Of a stretch of DNA of 6,539 nt, positions 1-5,918 are shown one piece after another. The stretch's first letter is position 1. Every line of letters starts with the position of its first letter. Below the pieces are notes generated by a model. That model was not told the DNA's origin. It did no database searches and saw only the letters and a list, made by a program, of their open reading frames with translations. A program made the position numbers and the translations under genes. This DNA is from Candidatus Woesearchaeota archaeon (lineage in GTDB: Archaea > Nanobdellota > Nanobdellia > Woesearchaeales > SM23-78): contig DRSY01000176.1 of the NCBI GenBank assembly GCA_011372335.1, positions 1 through 6,539 of the forward strand, given 5' to 3'.

Positions 1-1296
1 ACCCTAGCCCTAGGACTAAGTTTGTTCTTCTCAGGGATGCTCTACCAGTACTACAACCCAGTAGCCCAGGTTTGGCAGAGTATGAGGAAGGCTAAGGCAG
101 ACCACTACCTCCTGCTCCGAGCAGCACACCACGAAGAACAAGGAAAAAAAGGACGCGTGTCAATAGAATTCTGTTTGACAAGACCGTATACTACGAATGA
201 TAAGTATGGTAATGATGAGAAGCACGGGTTACGCCCTTTTAGACTAGTAGAACAGGAACCATCATTCTTCTCTCTGACAACACCTAGAGCTCAGCATAGC
301 TTCACAGACTATTCTCATACGCTTTATCTAATAAAGAATAAGTCTGGGGGTGAAAAACCAGAGATCTTAAAACTCCTCAACCCAGAAATAGGCGAGTACG
401 TATTAGTTATTAATAAGGAGACGCAGAAAGCTCAGTTCTACAGATTAGACTACGTGCTTGTTGATGAGACAGATGTAAGTACAGGGCGGAATCCTGGGGA
501 TAAGCAGAGACAAGGCGATCATAGAACACCAGAAGGCGTATTCCGAGTGATCTCTGTTGAGAACAGTAAGAATTGGAGGCATAATGGTCGGCTTGCTTAC
601 GGTCCTTTCTTTGCAAGGCTTAACTGCGGCTCCTACGACCAGCAAGGTAATCATAACCCTCAAGGAAGGTCAACTATAGGTATTCACGGAACTGATGAGC
701 CAGAAAAGCTAGGCCTCAGAGCAAGCGAGGGGTGTGTAAGGCTTCATAGCAAAGTCATCCAGGAATACGTGAGTAAAGGTTACTTGAGAAAAGGAGTGAG
801 AGTAGCCATAATCCCTCATAATAACTACTTACCAACCACTCCTCTTATCCCAAGCACGTTGTCGTTGTCATCAGGGCTCACCCAGAATAAGGAACCCCTG
901 ACTAATACCTCTCCTAATGCCTCTCATAAGAAACCCTCTGAGAAATCCAAGACATCCCCTGCAGCGCATATAAGCTTGGAAGGCGTCATAGGAAGAACCG
1001 AGTTCAAAGACATGAGCCCAGAGGAGTATGAAGAATATGAGGAACGCTACAAGAATAATATGAATAGTATAAACAGTACGTGTTACGGAGCTGCGAATCA
1101 GAAGACAAAGAAAAGAAGTAATAAGACGAGTAGTTCTTATCAGCCGTACTCACCTGTTCATTCAAAAGACGAAATAATAAGGGTATCCCAGGAAATGATT
1201 GACAGGATAAACAAGCTTCTCTACGACACGAATCCGGCCAAGCATACGGATAAGAAGAAGAATAAATCTGAGAAGAAAGGTGGTAGGGGTGCTTAA
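1..1296 (+). CDS. L,D-transpeptidase (YkuD/YafK-like), 5' end cut by window edge
   Basis: The frame is open from base 1, so the true start probably lies upstream. The first residues (TLALGLSLFFSGML) are hydrophobic and look like the end of a membrane anchor or signal segment. Counting from the TTG at 22, a YkuD domain spans about 124-265: GEYVLVINKETQ start, GDKQRQGDHRTPEGVF as in YafK-type enzymes, IHGT with H222, and SEGCVRL with nucleophile C238. In this family the cysteine attacks a peptidoglycan stem peptide to form 3-3 crosslinks or attach proteins. The C-terminal ~155 residues are Ser/Pro/Thr/Lys-rich with a short acidic Tyr/Glu stretch, probably disordered, and end in a basic KKGGRGA tail. 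Its 3' end overlaps the ATPase gene. TTG 22 (AGGA at 12-15) or ATG 37 could be internal starts. The fold is secure; the substrate is uncertain, especially if the host is an archaeon without peptidoglycan. Confidence 0.9.
   Translation, partial: TLALGLSLFFSGMLYQYYNPVAQVWQSMRKAKADHYLLLRAAHHEEQGKKGRVSIEFCLTRPYTTNDKYGNDEKHGLRPFRLVEQEPSFFSLTTPRAQHSFTDYSHTLYLIKNKSGGEKPEILKLLNPEIGEYVLVINKETQKAQFYRLDYVLVDETDVSTGRNPGDKQRQGDHRTPEGVFRVISVENSKNWRHNGRLAYGPFFARLNCGSYDQQGNHNPQGRSTIGIHGTDEPEKLGLRASEGCVRLHSKVIQEYVSKGYLRKGVRVAIIPHNNYLPTTPLIPSTLSLSSGLTQNKEPLTNTSPNASHKKPSEKSKTSPAAHISLEGVIGRTEFKDMSPEEYEEYEERYKNNMNSINSTCYGAANQKTKKRSNKTSSSYQPYSPVHSKDEIIRVSQEMIDRINKLLYDTNPAKHTDKKKNKSEKKGGRGA
1278..1283 (+). promoter_or_regulatory. 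Ribosome binding site AGGTGG for the MoxR ATPase
   Basis: AGGTGG lies inside the last codons of the transpeptidase gene, five bases before GTG 1289. An earlier in-frame GTG at 1280 overlaps this site and has no comparable purine motif of its own, so 1289 is the better start. The position suggests translational coupling to the upstream gene. Confidence 0.55.
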
Positions 1297-2605
1297 ACAG
1301 GAGAAACTTCTAAGAATATACGATTATATCAAGGATAACCTCTACTTATGCAACTGCGACCTCTGTATAGGAAGGGATTATTTCAACTCAACCCTCTTGT
1401 TCGGCTTGCTCACAAGTGTTAACAAGGGCAAACAATTATTAATGGGAGAGTACGGTGGTGGTAAGACCACGTCATCAGAGCACCTCCTCAGCATAATATA
1501 CGGGATTCCTCAGAGAGTCCTAGTCTCAAGCACTATAAAAGGCAACTCTGAGTTAACCCTTGAGAAACTCACAGGAAGGCTTAACTTCGGCTACCTCAAC
1601 CAAGGAGTGGAAAAAGTGATTTGGTCCTTATTCGTAACCCTTGAGCCTAAGATCATAGATGAATTCAATAGGATACCAGAAGCAAAACAGAACCTCTTGC
1701 TTGAAGGCATTGATAGGGGGAACTGGCAGTACCTCAACGAGATGATACCCACAGGGGACTTCTCCTTATTCGCCACTATTAATTACAAGGATTCTGGTAA
1801 TACCAGGCTTGTAGAAGCAGCTCTTGACAGGTTCGAATTAGCTGTTGAGTCAAGGCATCCTGGTGTTAATAACTCCAGATTGATACGTCACAAGCAAGGC
1901 AGGAATGCCCTGGTTACGAGTGAGCCTGTAATAGAAGAGGAGATGTACAAGGTGATGCTCGGCGATGAGCATTACTCTGAGAAAAAGAAGAAGATACGAG
2001 TCTTACAAGACAAATTCAAGAAAGTGTTAAGGTCTAGGACAGGCATGGAGCTCCTCTCAGGGGAAGAGCTTGAGGAAGTTAATAATGAGATAAGAAGAAT
2101 GCCTCTCAGCAAAGAAGCAGACTTATTCCTTGACCTAGTAGTAGCAGAGCTCTACTCCTGTGTAATGTTCGGTCAGAAGAGGGGTAACGAGGAGTGTCTC
2201 AGGAACTGTCACTACCAGAACCTCTTATGCGGTAAGAAGAAGAACTGTGACTCTGTGAGGAACCAGTTCGCAGAGCTGAAATACGCTAAGAGCCTTGCAT
2301 GGCTGTTCGGGGACAGCGAGGTAAGCTCTAAGCACATAGTTCTTGTCCTACCATACGTGTTATGGCACAAGCTGAGCTTTGCTGAGAGCTATGCAAACAA
2401 GTTCGTAAATGACATAAGAAAGGATCCATTACAGCTATACATAACTAAGAAAGCTGTGGATGAACTGGTTAACAGGTTTTCAAAACTAAAAGATGAGCAG
2501 TACAAGATGATTCAATTATTAAGGAGTAATAAGTTTGACGAAGCCAAGAAACTAGCACAAGAAGTAGATCACCCGGTATTCCATGAATACCTGAACCTTA
2601 CATGA
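1289..2605 (+). CDS. MoxR-family AAA+ ATPase with cysteine clusters
   Basis: A 438-residue ATPase starting at GTG 1289 (alternative GTG 1280). Counted from 1289, Walker A is GEYGGGKT (53-60), Walker B is IIDEFNR with D124/E125 followed by a MoxR-type QNLLLEGIDRG, sensor 1 is ATIN with N165, and LDRF carries R181. The C-terminal lid ends in VLPYVLWHKL, matching the VLRHR region of MoxR proteins. Such ATPases remodel or insert cofactors into partner proteins and usually sit beside a VWA-domain gene, as here. Oddly, all eight cysteines lie outside the P-loop core: CxCxxC at 21-26, C291, and C303/C307/C314/C320 just before SVR (R324), the likely sensor-2 arginine. They may bind zinc or an Fe-S cluster. 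The gene overlaps the transpeptidase gene by 8 bp and precedes the metallopeptidase-VWA gene by 65 bp. The family call is firm; the target is unknown. Confidence 0.93.
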   Translation: MLKQEKLLRIYDYIKDNLYLCNCDLCIGRDYFNSTLLFGLLTSVNKGKQLLMGEYGGGKTTSSEHLLSIIYGIPQRVLVSSTIKGNSELTLEKLTGRLNFGYLNQGVEKVIWSLFVTLEPKIIDEFNRIPEAKQNLLLEGIDRGNWQYLNEMIPTGDFSLFATINYKDSGNTRLVEAALDRFELAVESRHPGVNNSRLIRHKQGRNALVTSEPVIEEEMYKVMLGDEHYSEKKKKIRVLQDKFKKVLRSRTGMELLSGEELEEVNNEIRRMPLSKEADLFLDLVVAELYSCVMFGQKRGNEECLRNCHYQNLLCGKKKNCDSVRNQFAELKYAKSLAWLFGDSEVSSKHIVLVLPYVLWHKLSFAESYANKFVNDIRKDPLQLYITKKAVDELVNRFSKLKDEQYKMIQLLRSNKFDEAKKLAQEVDHPVFHEYLNLT

Positions 2606-2670
2606 AGCGCGTGGATAAAACAAAAGTAGAAACAAAAGAGTTTTAGCAGGATGTTATGAGATAGGAAAAA

Positions 2671-4446
2671 ATGGTTGTAAAAACTATTCAAAGCACTCTC
2701 CTCACACCCAAGCACGGCGGAGAGGCAGAGAAAAAAGGAGGAGGAACACTGGTAAAAGAAACACCTTCATTAGATGAGGAACTAGAAAAAGCCTGGGAAT
2801 GGGTGCAGAGAAGACTCTACTGCTATGACTTACCATTCCCCAGGATAGAGGAGGACACACCAAATAATCCTACTCGTACAGCGTGTATCAACATGGTGAA
2901 CCACCAGATTACGATTAATAAGAAGTTCATAGACTACCTCGCGTCGAAAGGATTAGACTACCAGACGATTCTCAGAGGGGTTCTCAGCCACGAAGCAGGA
3001 CACTTCAAAGTAATGCCCTGGGATTTGAAGAACTTCCTTGTACTGCTCTTCCACGCAGAGAAGATATGCAATGATAAGAAGGACAAAGTCACTAATTACT
3101 TCATGGATGTAAGTCTCAACCTAGAATTAATACTCAACAAGCACAACAACCACCTCTACGAGGTGTATAAGCACCTGGATAAGAAGTCAAGAATTGATAA
3201 CCTCTTAGGTCATCTCTACTCATTAAAAACAGGTCTTGACTTCAACAACCCCCGGCTCCCAAGAGAATTAAAAAAGCACCTCTTAGAGCTTGGGAGGATA
3301 CGCTTCACGAATAATAAGAAGAAGGTGTATAAGAACCTTAAAAGATTTGCAGGAATCATAAAAGACTTGGTTAATGAGGAAGACTCTGAGAAAGAGAAGG
3401 AGCTAGGTAATAGCACGGATGGTAATCTGAATTACCCAGATTACTCCTTATCAAGGATTGACACGTTCGGCATAGAGGCTTATGATAAGAATGAGATTAG
3501 GAGAGCTCTAAAAGAAATCGCAGAAGAGCTAAGAAGCCCGTCTGATTTCATAGAAGTATACGAGTTTGTGAGGAGAATTGAAAAAGAAGCAAACAGAAGA
3601 AGAGATAATAAGAGTAAAGGGCTAGGTGTGGGGATAGGAACAAGGAAGGTAACAAGTGAAGAACCCGAGTCAAACTCTCTCTTAGAAGCCCTTATAGAGT
3701 TTTATACTGTGAAATCAGAGTCGCACATGATTAGTATAAAAGAAAAAGAGTGTCATAGAAGCAGTAAGAACCTGATGAAATCAGAGCTAAGACCCTGGGA
3801 AGCAGAAGACCCTTACCTTAACATTGATGTGTTTAATAGTTACGGAAAGTTCTTCCCTAACATTACCAAGTCATGGGATTACTCTGACACTCAGCAGGGA
3901 AGACAAGAAAGCAGGATAATACCTGACCTGCTCTTAATGATAGACTCGTCTGGGAGCATGATTGATCCTGCTAAGAAGAACTCCAACGCTGTTCTAGGAG
4001 CAATATGCGCAGCAAGACAATACCTTAGAAGAGGAAGCAGTGTTGCTGTGATTAACTTCAGCACTTTTACCAAGGCGTACGGATTCAGTCAGGAATACAA
4101 GAAGATAGCAGAGAGAATAATCCAGTATCAGGGCGGCTGGACTATGCTAAGTGAGAAAGCTATTAACAAACTCATCTCAGGCGCACAAAGAGAAGTTGAT
4201 ATCATGCTCATAACAGACGGCGGGATATGGAATCTTAACAAAATTATGACCGACCTGAATAAGAGGAGTAATACTAACAGAATAACAATTATTCATATCC
4301 CTCTCTGGAGCGACTTATCAGACTACCATACTACTACTCCTGGTTCTGAAAAAGAAGCAGGAAAGATAAACATCTACCGTGTCAGAAGAGAGAGTGACAT
4401 CCCAAAAATCGTGATTAAGGATATGACTAAAGGGGGTGTTATGTAA
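2671..4446 (+). CDS. Metallopeptidase-like (HEAGH) and VWA-domain protein, COG3864-like
   Basis: A 591-residue protein. HEAGH at 107-111 follows a helix (TILRGVLS) and gives two zinc ligands and a catalytic glutamate. The later TNYFMDVSLN (N142, D146) matches the place where DUF2201-type domains carry a further acidic ligand. Residues 200-380 are helical and charged. The C-terminal VWA domain (about 418-585) has a complete MIDAS: DSSGS (D425, S427, S429), T491 in GGWTML and D516 in LITDGG. The family is predicted, from sequence only, to be a metal-dependent peptidase; VWA domains bind partner proteins through Mg2+. Its natural partner is the MoxR ATPase directly upstream. An in-frame TAG at 2662 fixes ATG 2671 as the earliest start, although only a weak TAGGA precedes it. 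GGAGGAGG at 2737-2744 before an in-frame CTG (2749) is a remote alternative. No membrane segment is seen, so it is probably cytoplasmic. Confidence 0.9.
   Translation: MVVKTIQSTLLTPKHGGEAEKKGGGTLVKETPSLDEELEKAWEWVQRRLYCYDLPFPRIEEDTPNNPTRTACINMVNHQITINKKFIDYLASKGLDYQTILRGVLSHEAGHFKVMPWDLKNFLVLLFHAEKICNDKKDKVTNYFMDVSLNLELILNKHNNHLYEVYKHLDKKSRIDNLLGHLYSLKTGLDFNNPRLPRELKKHLLELGRIRFTNNKKKVYKNLKRFAGIIKDLVNEEDSEKEKELGNSTDGNLNYPDYSLSRIDTFGIEAYDKNEIRRALKEIAEELRSPSDFIEVYEFVRRIEKEANRRRDNKSKGLGVGIGTRKVTSEEPESNSLLEALIEFYTVKSESHMISIKEKECHRSSKNLMKSELRPWEAEDPYLNIDVFNSYGKFFPNITKSWDYSDTQQGRQESRIIPDLLLMIDSSGSMIDPAKKNSNAVLGAICAARQYLRRGSSVAVINFSTFTKAYGFSQEYKKIAERIIQYQGGWTMLSEKAINKLISGAQREVDIMLITDGGIWNLNKIMTDLNKRSNTNRITIIHIPLWSDLSDYHTTTPGSEKEAGKINIYRVRRESDIPKIVIKDMTKGGVM
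4432..4438 (+). promoter_or_regulatory. Ribosome binding site GGGGGTG for the 190-aa protein
   Basis: GGGGGTG lies inside the final codons of the VWA gene, ten bases before ATG 4449. It supports that start and suggests coupled translation across the 2-bp gap. Confidence 0.5.
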
Positions 4447-4448
4447 GG

Positions 4449-5021
4449 ATGAGTAATGCTGATAAGTATTTCGGAGTATTCTATGATAATCACAGAGAAG
4501 AGTATCTTCTTGATGACACGATAAGAAGAGTGATAGGAAGATTGAATAATAAGGTTAGAGAAAAGACGAGAAGCTCTGCCTCAACTGAAGAACCACTCTA
4601 CAAGCCACCAATGCATGAAAGAGTAATCCAAAGAAAGAATAGTGATAAGAGCGAAGAAGAGAAAGGACTTGAAGACATAATCAAAGAGACAAAGAAGATA
4701 AGCACTCACTCTCATCCCAAGACAAAGCCCACATCAGTGCCTCGAAGTAATAAGCAAAGCCACACCGAACAGTCTAATAGGAGGTCACAAGGAAGCACTT
4801 ATCACCCATTAAAGTACGTGGCTGACCAACTCCTAAGAACAGTAAGAGAGACCTTAGTATCTGATCCAGCAAACCCTACGTATGGGTTCATGAGAAAACT
4901 CGCTCCTGTAATACTCGGCAAACCAAGGAATGACTTAGAAGAGCAACTAATGGAGGTCCTCATAATCCTAAGCTACAAAGCCATTGACAAAGCCCTTACT
5001 AATAAGGTAGAAGGAAGATAA
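4449..5021 (+). CDS. Unrecognised 190-aa protein with a disordered central linker
   Basis: I do not recognise the family. ATG 4449 lies two bases after the VWA stop codon. Residues 1-38 form a charged, probably helical segment (DDTIRRVIGRLNNKV). Residues 40-118 are rich in Lys, Ser, Glu, Pro and His, and probably disordered. Residues 119-186 form a compact, helix-rich domain (LKYVADQLLRTVRETL; LEEQLMEVLIILSYKAIDKAL) with a GFMRKLAPVILGKPR turn. There are no cysteines, no signal peptide and no clear membrane helix; LMEVLIIL is short. Two ordered ends joined by a flexible linker resemble an adaptor or scaffold. Its place between the ATPase/VWA pair and the membrane proteins fits a linking role, but that is inference. 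A Lys/Asp-rich open stretch in the +1 frame (5011-5100) follows the stop codon, so the true C-terminus may be longer. Confidence 0.8.
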   Translation: MSNADKYFGVFYDNHREEYLLDDTIRRVIGRLNNKVREKTRSSASTEEPLYKPPMHERVIQRKNSDKSEEEKGLEDIIKETKKISTHSHPKTKPTSVPRSNKQSHTEQSNRRSQGSTYHPLKYVADQLLRTVRETLVSDPANPTYGFMRKLAPVILGKPRNDLEEQLMEVLIILSYKAIDKALTNKVEGR

Positions 5022-5102
5022 AAAGAGGAGAAGACAGAAGAAAGATAAGGATGATGATAAGAATGATTCAAAAACAAGGAAAATCAGAGCAAAAGCTTAA
5101 TA

Positions 5103-5107
5103 GGTGA
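5103..5107 (+). promoter_or_regulatory. Ribosome binding site GGTGA for the first glycine-zipper gene
   Basis: GGTGA, a typical archaeal Shine-Dalgarno core, ends six bases before ATG 5114. The 92-bp gap upstream (5022-5113) shows no TATA-like box or T-tract, so read-through from the upstream gene is likely. Confidence 0.6.
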
Positions 5108-5113
5108 CTGGGA

Positions 5114-5506
5114 ATGAAGCTGCCTGACTGGGCAAAGCACATGATAGGAGGAGGACTACTATCAGTAGTAATAGGCCGCGTTGTTGAGGATTATACCAAG
5201 CACAAAGACGGGCTGAGCGAGAACCAGAAGAAGCTAGTCATAGGAACAGGAGCAGGCATAGGAGGAGGCAGCTTAGTAGGTTACTACATAGGTGACAAAG
5301 TGATTGATGGGAACAACCATGATAGCGCAAAGAAAAAGTTTACTAGTACCCTAATAGGTGCTGCTAGCGGAGGGATCCTCGGCTACTTCATCGCAGAGAA
5401 ACTCGGAGGATACAACAAGAAGGACAACAATAATCCTGCTCTTACAAACACGTATGAGAAGAAAAAAGAAGAACAAGAAGGAGGGGATAAAAAATGGTGG
5501 ATATGA
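5114..5506 (+). CDS. Small glycine-zipper membrane protein (130 aa)
   Basis: Three glycine-rich hydrophobic segments lie at about 8-24 (MIGGGLLSVVIGRVV), 41-60 (LVIGTGAGIGGGSLVGYYIG) and 78-97 (STLIGAASGGILGYFIAEKL). They are joined by short charged loops and followed by a Lys/Glu/Asn-rich tail ending in KKWWI. GxxxG and GxGxGGG spacing is the glycine-zipper pattern that packs transmembrane helices tightly, often in oligomeric channels or membrane assemblies. Segments two and three each end in GY(Y/F)IxxK(V/L), an internal repeat of about 34 residues. Residues 21-65 align without gaps to residues 46-90 of the next protein with about 15 identities, so the two are paralogues. No cleavable signal peptide is evident. 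Exact function is unknown; a pore, holin-like protein or virion/membrane structural protein are all possible. Confidence 0.82.
   Translation: MKLPDWAKHMIGGGLLSVVIGRVVEDYTKHKDGLSENQKKLVIGTGAGIGGGSLVGYYIGDKVIDGNNHDSAKKKFTSTLIGAASGGILGYFIAEKLGGYNKKDNNNPALTNTYEKKKEEQEGGDKKWWI
5480..5486 (+). promoter_or_regulatory. Ribosome binding site GGAGGGG for the second glycine-zipper gene
   Basis: GGAGGGG ends seven bases before ATG 5494 and lies within the upstream coding sequence, encoding part of its EGGD. It decides the start at 5494 and links translation of the two paralogues. Confidence 0.65.
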
Positions 5507-5829
5507 TAAAAGCAGCAGCTTATATCGGGTCTGCTGCAATACTATACCACGGTGTAACCAAGGATAAAGTGTTAACAGAGGAGAAAGTGCGCAACGCCAC
5601 ACTAGGAGCCTTTGCAGGTGTCTTACTAGGTCCGAAGCTGGAAGATATAATAAGGAACGATAAGAGCCTAAAAGAAGAGGAGAAAAACAAGATTCTTGGC
5701 ACAGTGATAGGCGCAGGAGTGGGGGGAGGAGCAGGCTACATCCTCACAAACAAAATACTAGATTACTTAAGCAAGGAGTTAAAGAAATACAAGGCAGCAC
5801 AAGTACAAACAGGAACAAACACGAAATAA
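5494..5829 (+). CDS. Small glycine-zipper membrane protein, paralogue of the upstream gene (111 aa)
   Basis: Three hydrophobic, small-residue-rich segments lie at about 4-19 (MIKAAAYIGSAAILYHG), 35-53 (ATLGAFAGVLLGPKLEDII) and 66-89 (KILGTVIGAGVGGGAGYILTNKIL). A basic helical tail, SKELKKYKAAQ, ends the protein. The last segment repeats the GY-x-x-x-x-K motif of the neighbour (GYILTNKI). Residues 46-90 align without gaps to 21-65 of the upstream protein, sharing ED, L-x-E-x-x-K, GT, GxGxG, GY, K and D. The register is shifted: segments two and three here match segments one and two of the neighbour. The gene overlaps its neighbour by 13 bp, so the two proteins are probably made together and may form a hetero-oligomer in the membrane. 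It is the last gene before the terminator. Function is unknown beyond a membrane role. Confidence 0.82.
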   Translation: MVDMIKAAAYIGSAAILYHGVTKDKVLTEEKVRNATLGAFAGVLLGPKLEDIIRNDKSLKEEEKNKILGTVIGAGVGGGAGYILTNKILDYLSKELKKYKAAQVQTGTNTK

Positions 5830-5840
5830 CCTGGGCATCA

Positions 5841-5877
5841 GAGGAAGGACAAAGAAAAATCTTTTTTGTTCTTCCTC
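5841..5877 (+). terminator. 16-bp hairpin terminator at the end of the operon
   Basis: Bases 5841-5856 pair with 5862-5877 over 16 consecutive positions (two G-U pairs), around a 5-base loop. The 3' arm contains TTTTTT, and further T-tracts follow at 5896-5902 and 5904-5910. This lies just after the second glycine-zipper gene and before a gene with its own promoter-like region, so it probably ends the operon transcript. Archaeal termination mostly needs only U-tracts, so the long stem may also protect the 3' end. Confidence 0.7.
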
Positions 5878-5886
5878 CACCCTCTA

Positions 5887-5902
5887 AAAAAAATATTTTT
5901 TT
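5887..5902 (+). promoter_or_regulatory. A/T palindrome, probable TATA-type promoter of the nuclease gene
   Basis: Seven A, TA, seven T form a perfect 16-bp palindrome centred about 25 bases before ATG 5919. That is the spacing expected for an archaeal TATA box driving a leaderless transcript, and no Shine-Dalgarno site precedes ATG 5919. The same T-tracts probably also serve the upstream terminator. No bacterial -35/-10 pair is visible. Confidence 0.45.
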
Positions 5903-5918
5903 ATTTTTTTGATTATTT

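Noticed and set aside
3..14. Doubled CCCTAG at the window start
   Set aside because: Two copies of a 6-base word inside a coding frame; no wider repeat or attachment-site structure is seen.
410..663. Two open frames on the minus strand inside the transpeptidase gene
   Set aside because: They lie entirely within a well-supported YkuD coding region, overlap each other, and their translations have no recognisable domain.
2602..2646. 14-codon frame overlapping the ATPase stop as ATGA
   Set aside because: There is no ribosome binding site of its own and the composition is the same Lys/Glu-rich background; too short to support.
3216..4073. Minus-strand open frames inside the metallopeptidase-VWA gene
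   Set aside because: They are antisense to conserved domain sequence, and their Leu/Phe/Ser-rich composition is what the reverse of Lys/Glu-rich codons gives.
5051..5107. 18-codon frame before the first glycine-zipper gene
   Set aside because: Its stop codon lies in the next gene's ribosome binding site, which could mean coupling, but no other signal supports it and the Lys/Asp-rich frame across it is longer.
5351..5702. Overlapping open frames on both strands across the glycine-zipper genes
   Set aside because: The plus-strand frame (5358-5567) and the minus-strand ones conflict with the two paralogous glycine-zipper proteins, which align to each other at the protein level.
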